A stretch of DNA of 64,000 nucleotides from Siderastrea siderea (taxonomy: Eukaryota > Cnidaria > Anthozoa > Scleractinia > Rhizangiidae): positions 12,547,579-12,611,578 of the forward strand of contig OZ034971.1 of assembly GCA_964030785.1 (NCBI GenBank), given 5' to 3'. The notes beneath the pieces are model-generated. The model had not been told where the DNA came from, did no database searches, and saw only the letters and a list, made by a program, of their open reading frames with translations. This document shows, piece after piece, positions 50,768 to 60,737 of this stretch; positions within the stretch are counted from its first letter, which is position 1, and the number at the start of each line of letters is the position of its first letter. A program made the position numbers and the translations under genes.

Positions 50768-51864
50768 CTAGAGAGAAATTAAAACTTGTCAGGTTATTAT
50801 TTTATTATTCTTTTAAAGAAATTGTTTGAAAGATCGACTGTCATTGTTAGCTACGAAGGGGTAGTAGACAAAATTAGAGCGGCTAAAAGCTACGAATCTC
50901 CTCGCACAGACAACGCAGTTCAATTATTGTTTAGTAAAATGTTTGGTCTAACATGTTTCAAGTTATGATTTTTGTATTCAGTATTATTAATCACCGCAAT
51001 TGTTCAGTTGTTATAAATTTTACTATAAATTCAACTTTCTACGCTTTTACTCTGAGCCTGAAGCTGACAGACCATGAAGCCTTGAATAAAATGTATTTTG
51101 ATGTGGTAATCACATGTATTAAATCAGTCCAAACTCTTGCCATTAAATTTGTAGGATACATATTTAATTTGCGCAAACATCAAATAAGTAGTCGACGCCA
51201 ACCATGTTGTGATGTCATGGGCTCATTTAGTTGAAACTCAATTGAAAAGTATTTGCTTGAACTATACTTAAGTAAACCTGATGTACTTTGTATTCAAAAC
51301 CGATTAGTATGCTCTCTTCTTTAAACAACCCGTGGAACACTGTTTTTGGGAAGTTATTCTTTTGCATCGTATAGAATGTCATAGAATATCTAAACCGCTA
51401 TCGTCAATTAACTGACTCTAACTAGCGTTCATCATTGAGTATCAAGTGCGTGTGACGATTTGTTTGGCGCGTACACAAGGTGGACTTAAAATTATGACTG
51501 ATGAGAGTGTATGTGGGAACAAAAATCTTACAACGGTATACACTACATTCATTATTTAAGCCCTAATGTCATCTTACAAATTCTCCGTGCAGGTCTTTTT
51601 ACATTTCTTGCATTTCCATTTGGGGAAAATTGTTGAACTATAAAGACAATACCCTACCTTCATACACTCATGGTTGACAGGGAACTACTGTAGTATTACT
51701 TATAAATCCGAGTACATCATAACTCAAACTACTATGGAATTTCCTTCTGCAATGACTTCGCAAGTTTTATTGTCACTCAACACGAAACTGAGGTTGATTG
51801 ACGGTTAATTTATCTGCTGATAGACGTATCTTGCGGCAGTTGTAACTTGCCAAACAAAACTCAC
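50768..51864 (-). other. Intron 1 of the giant gene
   Basis: A 1,097-nt phase-1 intron between the start exon and the giant exon. Its sequence is partly repeated further right (see the segmental duplication), which supports its being an old part of the locus. Confidence 0.6.
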
Positions 51865-52330
51865 CTTGGAATTTCATACGTCGACGTTAAACACGTGCAT
51901 TCTAATGTGCAGCCTCGAAAATAATAAATAAAAGAACCATCGAATCGGAACTGTGGCCTTAAGACAAACTTCAAAAAGTATCACAAATGGTTAATTTTGG
52001 CATTTCTCTATCTCAAAGAAACACCACAAACACCAGACTGTAGACCATATCCCAAAATGCCAACTGGGAGAAAATCTTCACTTGGTAAATGCGTAAAAAC
52101 TACATTACAAGGGGTCACTTTAATCAGATGAGGTAGTTCCTTTTCCGGCTCCACTTATCAGTCTGGAAGCGGCTGTCTTTGCTTTTTAAGTGACATCACT
52201 TTGATTTTCAGAATTGAACTAATTGACAAAACACTGAAGCTTTAAGTACTTGCTACTTCGTGCGATACTTTCTTTCAAAAACGCATGACTTAAAGACCTT
52301 TTGAAAATTGCATAATGGTTTAGTCTACTA
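50840..52330. repeat. Segmental duplication, proximal copy (intron 1, exon 1 and upstream of the giant gene)
   Basis: Several blocks recur in the same order farther right: ACAACGCAGTTCAATTATTG (near 50,908) with ACAATGCGGTTTGAATAATA (52,400); TTAATCACCGCAATTG (50,986) with TTAATCACTGCAATTG (52,478); GACCATGAAGCCTTGAATAA (51,070) with GACCACGAAGCCTTAACTAA (55,948); GTTGTAACTTGCCAAACAAAA (51,838) with CCGTAACTTGCCAAAGAA (58,032), including the splice-donor region. Limits are approximate. The stretch upstream of exon 1 (51,878-52,330) holds no ORF of interest. Confidence 0.65.
51865..51877 (-). CDS. Exon 1: start codon and first residues of the giant protein (MKFQ + split codon)
   Basis: On the minus strand an ATG at 51,877 opens a 13-nt coding stretch (M-K-F-Q plus one base) followed by a strong donor, CCAAG|GTGAGTTTTG. 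An in-frame TAA lies nine bases upstream, so the ATG is a true beginning of frame. The single leftover G joins the CA at the acceptor of the giant exon to make Ala. The peptide then reads MKFQ-AFLVVSDVASLCLLWLTF and onward: a short basic start followed by a long hydrophobic core, ending near the small residues of KVQG-LS. That is a convincing signal peptide that neither exon makes alone. The giant exon has no in-frame ATG upstream of its hydrophobic core (its open frame begins at GTG), which is why a separate start exon is needed. Confidence 0.65.
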
Positions 52331-52799
52331 CTGGAGCTGTATTTTTGCAAGACGATGATGAAATTTGCGAATATAAAACTACGAACAACACGAAACGTGA
52401 CAATGCGGTTTGAATAATAGAGTAAAAGTTTTACATTGACATCGTGGTTTCAATTTTGAGTTTTCGAATTAGCCTTATTAATCACTGCAATTGCCCGAGT
52501 TAAGTTGTTATAAATTTAACTTTTGTACATTACTGCTCTGTACTTAAACCTTTAAAGTGCCACTGAGACGAAAATTCGTAGATTTATTTCGGCCAAATTC
52601 TGTCGCAGAATATCGTATTGTGTCTATATTTACCCCAAAAACTGAACAAGAAACCGTCCATCGTAATATTTTTTAGCTCCAAAGTTGCGTAAAATGTGTC
52701 CGCCATTACTGAAAACGTGTTCCTGGGTGATTGCGCAATTTAATAGCTTGTGACGTCAGAGGCTCACCTCAATCGCGTTTCCTTGTGTTTTGACTCAAG

Positions 52800-52925
52800 A
52801 TGCCTACCGTCGGCTGCGAAACTTCCGAAGAGTATTTCTACGATTCGGAACAGTCTTTAGCTTCCGAAGCATCAGAGGATTCATTTCATTCGGCAAATGA
52901 AGAATTTTTCTTACGTACGATGTAA
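52800..52925 (+). CDS. Short acidic ORF inside the TTAA transposon (possible first exon)
   Basis: A 41-codon ORF begins after ACTCAAG-ATG and encodes an acidic, Ser/Glu-rich peptide (EEYFYDSEQSLASEASEDSF). Its end overlaps a donor-like GAT|GTAAGA, so it could be a spliced first exon, just inside the left inverted repeat. No recognised domain. Confidence 0.3.
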   Translation: MPTVGCETSEEYFYDSEQSLASEASEDSFHSANEEFFLRTM

Positions 52926-54125
52926 GAACTGATGTCAGGAGATTTCATCTTATAATCTTGTAAACAAACTGTTCAAAGTTGTTTTTCGCGCCTTATTGGC
53001 GGGAGATCAAAATGTGCCAAAAATAATGCTTACACAGTGATAACAGTTCAGGCTAAAGTTGCTCAAAGAGCGGATAACTCTTATCCAACGGATAAATGGC
53101 TGTCCAGCTATTCGAAAAACTGATGTTTTAAGCTTTGGAAATTTAGACAAAACACCTATAAAAACTCTAGAATTTGATGCTCACGAATTCTCAAGCATCG
53201 GTCGATTGATTTTATTGTTTGCTTCGTTGGAGAAATAAAAGAAGCTATATTTTGTCTGCCGTTGTTTATATTCATTATATATTGTAAAGCGTTGAGATTT
53301 TTGGCCATTCTTAGCATAGTATGGAAAACTTTCTTGAAGAGCCGTCTGACAGTCAGCTGATGAAGCTTATCGTGTCCACCATAGTACAGTGGTCGCTTAA
53401 TGCATTGAAACACAAGTGCTTGGCGTTTCTAAATATTTTGAACAGTTTCTGTAGAATTCTTAACTTGAGCCAAGAAAAAGTGAAATAAACCAAGACCTTT
53501 TTTTAAGAAATGGAGGCCTTGTCTGACCGGAATCTAAATATTTGTAGTGCAAACCAAAGCCACAAGGAAAATTTTCTGCTGCTCAACAACAACATGTGGA
53601 CCGCCGAGGAAACGAAGCCTTCACTTGCTTTATTCATTGCGTAAAAATACCAACTTGATATCTAATCATTTTTCGTGGTAGTTCATTTACTAAGATTGTT
53701 ATAACAGTTAAAAGAAAAAACATTGTAAACCCTTTAGACAAATAGTGGCGTGTGATATCTTTTCCCAACTTAAATTTCCAAGCAAGACGAGCGGACCTGT
53801 TGAAGCCTTTATATATTTCGAACAATAATGTCAATCGACTTTCACCGACAGGGAATAACGAGAAAAGGTTTTCGACGTTCAGGATGGTATGCTATAAAAC
53901 AAATGACCATGCTTCTAAGCGATTACTGCTTTGAAATTAACACACGCGGAATTAAACAAAAAAGAAAAAGAAAAACAAGCTAAGACCTTCGCGCTAGCAG
54001 ACAGCAAAACTGAAAGGGTTTCCCACAAGCAAAATAAATTTTAAAAAACGTTAAAAGAAAATAAGTTTTGCACAATGGTGGATGCGTTGAAAAAGAAACA
54101 AACTATCACTTCAACTGCGTTAAGA

Positions 54126-54293
54126 TTAGGTACCTTTCGTCTCGTTTTTTCCGGATCTTTTTTTCCATATAGTTGGAATGGACAATGGAATAATCGACCT
54201 CTGGGATCCTTCGACATGAACAGCCCTCTGGAAACACTCGTCCGTGAAGTGATCAGAACAGCCGAAAAAATACCTCTCGGGTTGAAATTTGCA
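54126..54293 (-). pseudogene. THAP-type zinc-finger fragment (C-terminal half)
   Basis: After an acceptor-like CTCACACACAG at 54,294 the minus strand encodes 55 codons starting C-K-F-Q-P-E-R-Y-F-F-G-C-S-D-H-F-T-D-E-C-F and later SIIPLSIPTIW. The C-x2-H-F-x-x-x-x-F pair and the I-P-T-I-W motif correspond to the second half of a THAP domain (…CSxHF…AVPTIF). The two N-terminal Cys of the C2CH finger are not in this exon, and I could not connect it in frame to the exon just upstream. THAP fingers are DNA-binding domains of P-element-type and some other transposases. Confidence 0.55.
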
Positions 54294-54373
54294 CTGTGTG
54301 TGAGTACGAACATTACACAGGGGGCCCTCACATCAAATAAGTAGACATGAATAAAAGATTGAAGTTTGCTTAC

Positions 54374-54575
54374 CTTTGTTGTACGCGTGTGTTTGATCCG
54401 GAATGAAAAATTCCGACGCGGTCATCTTTTCGAGGTCTGGGGCGAGTAAAAAAGATCGGATGTTTTTCGAATTTTCCGATTGCGTGCCGAGAATAATAAA
54501 AAGACAAGGGATGAAAATCCCCGACGGTTTTCGTCGAATGTCTGCCACCATCAGGGGGTGACGGAAGTATATCGA
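54374..54575 (-). CDS. Exon copy A of an inverted exon pair (unknown protein)
   Basis: Ends in CAACAAAG|GTAAGCAAA. One frame ends P-D-L-E-K-M-T-A-S-E-F-F-I-P-D-Q-T-H-A-Y-N-K, closely related to copy B on the opposite strand. The conserved AAAAGATGACCGCG could be the real start codon (M-T-A-S/P-E). Its upstream boundary is set by the shared CTTCCGTCACCCCCTGATRG sequence. Function unknown; a first exon of a transposon gene is likely given its place in the element. Confidence 0.4.
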
Positions 54576-55104
54576 GAAAGACCACCAGAAGTTATATTAC
54601 AACGAGTTATATTATAACGAGCTTTTTTAAAATTGGCTAAAGGGAACCATACTAGCGATTATTACGATTTCATTGAGGAAAAGGCACAAAAATCAACATG
54701 TTTACAGCCCTGTTTAAGCTCACAGTTACTTATTAGCACTTTTGATGACACTTATAAACAAGAAATGCTCCACACAGCGAAATAAAAATAAAACCCCGCA
54801 GACAGCGTTTACACACTGTAAAACTACTTTCTTCCTTCAGAAGAGAATGTAGACACCGTAGCTGCAATCGGCCAATTCGTTATCTGAGCGCCGGAACAAG
54901 ATATTTTATCGTTCGCTCCTCACTCGTTCGATGAAATGTTAGTGTACATTCAAAAAGCGAAAGGTTTCATAATTGAAAACGTCCTCACCTTACATGGAAT
55001 TGAGCGTGCCTTGCACCGAAAAACGTTGCAGATTTCAAATGCACCCATCAGAACGTACGAACTTTCTGCTACCGCCATAAATCTGTCAATAAAGTACTCG
55101 CATT

Positions 55105-55453
55105 TCTCACTTCCGTCACCCCCTGATAGTGGCAGACATGCTACGAAATCAAGCATCTGGAAAACGACATCAAAACATTAAACATTTGTGAATATTCTGA
55201 CAAAATTTGCCCACAGGTAATTAGTTCAACACCTTACGTTGCCACAACCCGTTTTCGTGAAATTACGAGGGAGATTTAGCTATGTAATTCCACGATATTC
55301 GAAGGCTTTCTTTCCAGTTTCATCCCTTGTCTATTTCTTAGAGTTTGCGAACGGTTTCCGAACGTTTGTCGGTCCCAGACCTCGAAAAGATGACCGCGCC
55401 GGAATTATTGAAAATGGCCGCCTTCCCCCATCAAACACACGAGTACAACAAAG
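55105..55453 (+). CDS. Exon copy B of an inverted exon pair (unknown protein)
   Basis: Mirror-image relative of copy A. It shares CTTCCGTCACCCCCTGATAG, TTTCATCCCTTGTC, CCAGACCTCGAAAAGATGAC, the same donor (CAACAAAG|GTAAGCAAA) and the same intronic TTATTTGATGTGAGGGCCCC. The open frame ends M-T-A-P-E-L-L-K-M-A-A-F-P-H-Q-T-H-E-Y-N-K. About 200 bp inside it is absent from copy A, so it is either an insertion here or a loss there. No THAP fragment follows this copy. Confidence 0.4.
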
Positions 55454-56099
55454 GTAAGCAAATTCATGTCTGCTTATTTGATGTGAGGGCCCCCTGTGAC
55501 ATTATCCATTTTTTCATTGCGCGTCCGCTCGCAAGGCTTTGATGAAGTTAAATACCAGCTCGGTGGCTAGATTTATTGTTGTAGCATTGTACAACACAAG
55601 TAATACTCTTTATAACTGCTGCAGCAACGAAAATTTCAAGGCCGTACAACAAACAGTTGGCACGGAATCTTCCCTCGACGGCAGTTAAATTTTCCGCAGC
55701 AAGTAACCGTATGAATGTACTAGGTTTGAGGTGGGCCTCTAATGTCACTTCCGCTAATTCGCAAGCCAGCTTCCGGAACAAGGGCCAGTAATGGCGGCCG
55801 TAAAACCTCGACAAAAACCGTTCGAAAAAAGCGACTTCCAGTCGTCGTAATGAGTTGAAATTTGGCATGGTGACTAACAACTACAGACTATTTTCGAAAA
55901 TGCAAAAATATGGAATACCAAAATTCTGGTCCCAGTGGCACTTTAAGACCACGAAGCCTTAACTAAAATGTATTGTTACATATAGTAATTACATATAGCC
56001 AATCTAACCCCTTGACACTAAAGTTGGGGGTACATATTTGACTAAAAATACCAAGGACGTAGATTACGTTGTGACGTCACAGGCTCATCAAATTGATCG

Positions 56100-57930
56100 T
56101 AATTGCTTTAAAAAATCTTAGGGTGAAAACAAATATCAATTAAAGGACGATGTAGTTTCTAATCAGATTTTTTTTAAGTTTAAAACCCTGTTATATTCAG
56201 CACTAAATTTACCTACAATTTTAAGGATATGAAAAGATCGCTGCAGTTTTCCAATACAGGCAGATATTCTAGATTTCATCAGTAACAACATCGAAAAATG
56301 GAATTCGAACTTCAGTTTTAAAATTTCGGTTTCCCAAAACATCGGATAAGAGTAATCGAACTTTCCTTTATGTTTTGTTTTTTGTTTGTTCGTTTGTTTT
56401 TCCATGAAGTTGGAAAACGAAATTCGAAATTCCATTTTCGTTTTATTACGAGATTGCCTGACGGGATTTGAACCTGTTTTTTCTCAATTCCTTACCAAAC
56501 CGGAAGAATGTCGGCACTTCCCGTTACCCTGAAATGGCTTAGAAACTACTGATATGTTTTGGTGGGATGTTTTTTCTAATTCAGGAGAGAAAGTTCACAG
56601 TCCATTTTCCGTTTCTCTCAATTTCTGATAGAACACCCATTTGAAGATCAAAGTACAACGAGGGTAGTCTTATTCTAACCACTTGTTCAAGTTGTGAAAG
56701 TTAGCAATCAGTTGGTGCGACTTGTACGAGTCGTGAAACAAGGTTCACAACAAGAAAACATGGTGGCCAGCTCTTGACCAATATACCTTACATCAACGAG
56801 GGTGATATCAAATGAAAGTTTCTCACCGTATGTACGACTTGTACAAGTGGTGATTCTTGTCAATTAACCTTTCCCGTCCGACTTTTTTCTTTAAAACACT
56901 ACTTTTTTACCGTTAAAGCGGTTTTTTGAGTGCTATGTTGCCAAATGCTACTAAACATTGCTACAAAAGCATTTTCTTACAGTTTAGCTAAATTTTGAAC
57001 CAGCTTCGGTTGTAAATTGTACAATATTTTGCTTTCATGCATGCACATAAGCCAAAATTTGGCCGTTTTTTTTGCTGATTCATTTCCAATTTTTTCCCTT
57101 TTTCTCTCCCTTTCTATTCTCTTTATCTTTTACCCTATATCCGTTTTCTATCCACTGAAAAAGTTTTGGCCTCAGCCCTTCAAAATACCTGGAAATAGAA
57201 CATTGATCACCTAGGTGACTTGGCCTATTTTACCGCCAATTTTGCACCCAAAATTGCACACCCGACTCCAACGTCGGAAAAATACGGCTCTTGAAGCGAA
57301 AGAGTTAAACCGAACTAATGCAATGGAACTAATGCAACTAATGCAACTACATCTCATTATAGACACACTATCTTGTAGTTTTAGTGGAGCTCTAAAGAAG
57401 GAAAAATGTCAACTTCTACTGACGACTCGTACCCCTTTTACAATACAATTTCAATTGTTCCATTTGAGGCTGAAATCCTTCTTGGTTCCATGACAACTAA
57501 AACATCACGTCATTCGTAGCAAACTGTAGACCCTTGAAATCGGGTATCGGTTTTTAATCACCACGAGTAAATCGTCACAGCTATTATTTTTCTGAAAAAG
57601 AGGATCGCGGAAAAAGTCGTTATGACGAATATTTTCTAAGGTCGCCAATTTGGTAAGAAGAAAGGCGTTCGAAAGTTTCAAATAGATTAATTAAACGAAA
57701 AATGGAACGTCAAATATCGGTAGACCATTGGCTCTGCGAATGTCGAATCCCCTTTTCCCGACAAATTAAGCTTCCGATGCCGAAGAAATGGAAGTTCGAA
57801 GTTCCTTATTCAGCTGCTGAAAAACGGACGACGAAAATGAAAGTTCGAGTTCCGTTTTGCGATTTTAAAGGAAAACGTGGAACGAAAATGGAGGTCTGAA
57901 TTCCGAATTCCGTTTTCCTGTTGGTAGTAT
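56100..57930. other. Non-coding stretch in the distal duplication copy
   Basis: AT-rich, with scattered short ORFs only. A weak tRNA-like B box (minus strand GGTTCAAATCCC, near 56,465) and two clusters of GAATTCGAA-type motifs are present. I see no gene. Confidence 0.5.
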
Positions 57931-58200
57931 AAGGTACATGCACTCTGAATTGCTCTTACGAGCCTTTAAAATTGTCACACATAACACAAATTGAGGTTAA
58001 CTGATCAGGTCGATATACCTAACTGGCGGCAACCGTAACTTGCCAAAGAATACTCACGTCGGATTTATTTATTCATTTGTTACAAATTTTTTTGGTCGAC
58101 GCTAAACATCTTAATAAACCCTTACCCTGTATTAGACTACTCTTTATCTCAATGTCACCCCTTCCATGTACCTATAACGAAAATTGCACTTCTTCTATAC

Positions 58201-59149
58201 CTCAAAAAATAAGCTAAAAACAGTAGATCAGCACATGATTTTAGTCACTCAAAGGCTGAAAAAGCTTTCGTATATTTTTGCGCTGTGTTGTCTGCGAAAC
58301 GTTTGCGAAACTTTTAGTACTTAGACTTAGCTGCTATCTCTTTCAGTTTAAAGCGTATATTTCGGCGACCACACAGTAAACTTCCTTACCATTTAGTATA
58401 CTACTAGCGCAAAAAAGCATTCATCTCGGGCGAAGACCCCCCCCCCCCCGGGAACTTAGGCGCTGAAACACCACCGGACACAGGACGCATACGACAGGAT
58501 TAGTATGTGTTTTCCAAACATCAAACACAATTACGGTCTTGTTTATTTTCGTTGCATTTCAGTACAAGACTTTTACTAGGTGAAGAAAATATTAAAATGC
58601 CTTTGGAATTTAGTCCACGAGAGTTCTCTCACAAATAAGAAAATCGGCCAAGAGAACGGTCTTTTACAATTCCACGTATTCAATTCATTCCGTTCACTCT
58701 GCTATCGGAATCAGTGTCACAAAGTGACATGAAACGAATTTAGATGAAACATTTACTACTGAAAGTGATTTTTCGAACATTTGCACCACTTTTAACGGAC
58801 AATTTGAAATAATTGATCCCCAGATAACCATCCACCCTCCCCTTCCCCCCAAAATGTCCACATAATGTTGTTCACGTGTAAAAGACATGTCCCTGTGTGA
58901 TCAAAACGGCTACATTTATAGTTGTGATAAAGGCTTGGTTACATGACATAAGTTATGTTCATGTATTTGTTTTATTGTTAAATTACACTTTGCTGTATTT
59001 TGCTGATGCCAAAAACATATCATTGTCTTTTCCCATGGAGGCCGAAATTGTTTTTCTGCTCTCCAGGCCCGCACAACTGACTAAATTTGCTGCTCTGCAA
59101 CTTCAACAAGGCCGCGGAAAGGCCAAGGCGTGAGATAAAGTACCCGTAG
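58201..59149. other. Intergenic stretch, no gene seen
   Basis: Contains a 13-base C run (58,437-58,449). Short ORFs have no domain signature. Confidence 0.6.
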
Positions 59150-59392
59150 AGATATACCGAAGAATCCAGCCAATTAACTGTAGTTAAAACGCCTGAGGTT
59201 CAAAAGAGGGATAAAAACCTGTATGATATCGAAGTGACAGAAGTGAACAAGGTCAATACACGTAAGAGGGTAAAAATTCACTTTGTTGGCTATAGCACGC
59301 AAAGAAAGGCTGTTTACATCAACAAACTAATAATTGGAAGATCGAGAACAAATTTTCGTTGGTCTGGTGCAGCATTAAGCTACAAACAATGA
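59150..59392 (+). pseudogene. Possible chromo/Tudor-knot-like fragment
   Basis: An 81-codon frame without ATG, bounded by TAG and TGA. The core N-L-Y-D-I-E-V-T-E-V-N-K-V then R-V-K-I-H-F-V-G-Y-S resembles the beta-barrel of chromo-barrel/Tudor-knot modules, which bind chromatin or RNA. After G-Y-S the expected acidic 'D-E-W' segment is replaced by T-Q-R-K-A, so the fold is probably broken. Likely a gene or retroelement fragment; similarity is judged by eye. Confidence 0.3.
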
Positions 59393-59579
59393 CAAAATAA
59401 ACTCAGGGAATGGTTTTGCAATAACTTCATTAAGCTTATCTAAATAAATTAAAACTGTCCTTGTCACGCTAAATTGTAAACTTTGATATAGGTCCAAATA
59501 ATGAACCCTTTTTCGATAGAGAGTTGGTTTGGCAGCAATATATATGTATAAAAGACACAACAAGAGAAATTTGGGTGGC

Positions 59580-59830
59580 AGGCAAGCGCACTCCCTCCTC
59601 TCCTGTTGGGGGAACAGGAGAGGAGCCCTCCTGGGGGAGACAAGATCGGGTGGTACCAGGGGTAGCCACCCTAGACAGAGGTCCTGATCAGTTTACAGTA
59701 GGGTGAGGCCCATATCCCCTAGTCACTGGGAACTAAGGGGAACCAGAAGGGGGGCCCTCCTGGGTGGAGTACAGATCAGGTGGGACCAGGGGTCTACACC
59801 CTGGAATGGATATTTTTCCGGGCCTGTGCC
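59580..59830. repeat. GC-rich tandem repeat, about 129-bp period, two diverged units
   Basis: GCCCTCCTGGG-(x)-GAG-(x)-ACA-(x)-ATC-GGTGG-(x)-ACCAGGGGT-(x)-CACCCT occurs from about 59,625 and again from about 59,754. A local hairpin (CTCCTCTCCTGTT with AACAGGAGAGGAG, 59,594-59,625) precedes it. Base composition contrasts sharply with the AT-rich surroundings. Confidence 0.65.
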
Positions 59831-60473
59831 TTACTGTGGGGTAAAGTGCAGCCAAGGGTTGCACTTTCCTGTCACCATTGCTTATTGGAAGGCAGGAAAG
59901 GAAAACTATGTTACAGGGCCACTCAAGAATATGTTAAGGTAATATTCGGTATAAAATCTATATATATAGAAATAAGTAGTACTTATGCATACTAAGGAAA
60001 TGAAAAGTTGGGGTAAATAAGAGTCCAAAGTCTTTTTCACTGTGAACCTATTTATATATGAATTGCTTTTCATGCATACCTTTGGAAGTTTTACATGTAG
60101 CAATTATAAGTGTCAGCAGCCTATTAAAGGTTGTTCTGTTTTTTTTTAAAGAGTAAACAATACATATAGAGTTGTTACATTTAAAGCTCCTTTTATAATA
60201 GCTGTAGAGGGCCATACCTATGTCATTGTTCACTGTTAGGTGCCATCCTCTGAAAATGATATATATCTTTCTTATTAACAACCGAGCAAGACAAAGGTTC
60301 CAAACAGAAAGGGGGGGGGGGGGTTGAGGGAAAAACAGTTGTGACAGAATCGAAGCCCTGAAGGAATAGGCTGAGAAAGGTAGTGGATGTTGTTTTCAGG
60401 GAAGCACATGTGCATGATGAACATGTGATAAGGTGAATGGAAACTTTGTAGAGCCTAGTAATTGCACGGTAAA
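59831..60473. other. Intergenic stretch, no gene seen
   Basis: AT-rich, with a 13-base G run (60,311-60,323) and microsatellite-like TATATA near 59,964. No supported coding region. Confidence 0.6.
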
Positions 60474-60737
60474 TTACTGTGGACTTTGCCCAGGAATAAG
60501 GGTGCATTGTAATACAGTCAGGTAGCAATTGTTGCTGTTTCCTTGCTTGCGGTTCCTCGTGCTTGATGGCAACTGCTGGGCACTACGACACAGGCAGGCA
60601 TTTCTTCCTGTTTCCCGTAAACAAAACCCAGTACATGTACATACCAAGATATTATCTCGTCCTGGTTGCACGGCCACCTCAATGTCTCTTTCTTCAATTT
60701 CATCGAGAGTAAAGCTCACATCAACGCTCACATCCAT
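60474..60737 (-). CDS. Cysteine-rich ORF, CXC-like Zn-binding fragment (possibly decayed)
   Basis: The start codon sits in GCCATCATGG, a good Kozak context. It opens 87 codons: an acidic N-terminus (T-L-D-E-I-E-E-R-D-I-E-V), then P-G-R-D-N-I-L-V and C-T-C-T-G-F-C-x6-R-N-A-C-L-C-R-S-A-Q-Q. The C-x-C-x3-C…C-x-C pattern recalls CXC/tesmin-like zinc-binding segments. After S-A-Q-Q the cysteines expected in such a motif are mostly absent (only N-N-C and L-Q-C remain), which suggests mutation. A donor-like TTG|GTATGT at 60,645 alternatively makes the first 31 codons a phase-0 exon. On the other strand an overlapping ATGATGG starts a short frame ending at GAC|GTAAGTAG, so a divergent pair cannot be excluded. 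Confidence 0.4.
   Translation of the reverse strand: MDVSVDVSFTLDEIEERDIEVAVQPGRDNILVCTCTGFCLRETGRNACLCRSAQQLPSSTRNRKQGNSNNCYLTVLQCTLIPGQSPQ

Larger units (their letters stand above)
1..51877 (-). other. Gene model: giant membrane-mucin-like protein (SP - Ser-rich repeats - EGF - EGF - SEA), 3' end outside window
   Basis: Six coding exons on the minus strand join with matching phases: 51,865-51,877; 6,209-50,767; 4,452-4,568; 2,679-2,795; 806-918; 1-91 (open at the window edge). Intron lengths are about 1,097, 1,640, 1,656, 1,760 and 714 nt. All introns are GT-AG; phases are 1,1,1,1,0. The order is signal peptide, serine-rich repeats, two EGF domains, then SEA. Vertebrate cell-surface mucins of the MUC3/12/13/17 type combine a glycosylated repeat region with EGF and SEA domains next to a transmembrane helix. 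By analogy this is probably an O-glycosylated epithelial surface or mucus protein; the predicted membrane anchor would lie left of base 1. The exon chain is read from splice signals and domains only, so RNA evidence is needed to exclude extra exons. Confidence 0.8.
52556..55942. mobile_element. 3,387-bp DNA transposon with TTAA target duplication and long inverted repeats
   Basis: TTAA flanks both ends (52,552-52,555 and 55,943-55,946). The termini are AGTGCCACTGAGAC and, reverse-complemented, AGTGCCACTGGGAC. Homology between the ends extends far inwards at equal spacing: CCGCCATTACTG about 145 bp in on both sides, and GTGAC-(x)-AGAGGC-(x)-CACCTCAA about 195 bp in, so the inverted repeats are over 200 bp and diverged. 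TTAA duplications are typical of piggyBac and Kolobok superfamilies; the internal THAP fragment favours a Kolobok-like origin (inference). No full transposase is seen, so it is probably non-autonomous or decayed. Confidence 0.75.
52331..58200. repeat. Segmental duplication, distal copy, split by a TTAA transposon and further insertions
   Basis: Counterpart of the proximal copy: 52,331-52,555 and 55,943-58,200 align in order with 50,840-52,330, separated by a 3.4-kb transposon. Its exon 1 equivalent (near 58,045-58,065) keeps a GTGAGT donor, but the coding part is changed (on the minus strand an ATG is followed by AAT-AAA-TAA). No serine-rich exon accompanies it. Between about 56,110 and 57,930 it is about 1.3 kb longer than the proximal copy, which suggests another insertion; 56,290-56,450 and 57,690-57,910 share repeated GAAATTCGAAATTCC-like motifs. 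Confidence 0.55.

Noticed and set aside
54075..54344. Plus-strand 89-codon ORF opposite the THAP fragment
   Set aside because: Antisense to a recognisable THAP motif; judged a shadow.
55548..55880. Minus-strand ORF starting M-P-N-F-N-S-L-R-R after ACCATG
   Set aside because: It lies largely within the right long inverted repeat of the transposon and has no recognisable domain; treated as chance.
56400..56510. tRNA-like B box GGTTCAAATCCC on the minus strand
   Set aside because: No convincing acceptor or D arm around it; at best an old SINE fragment.
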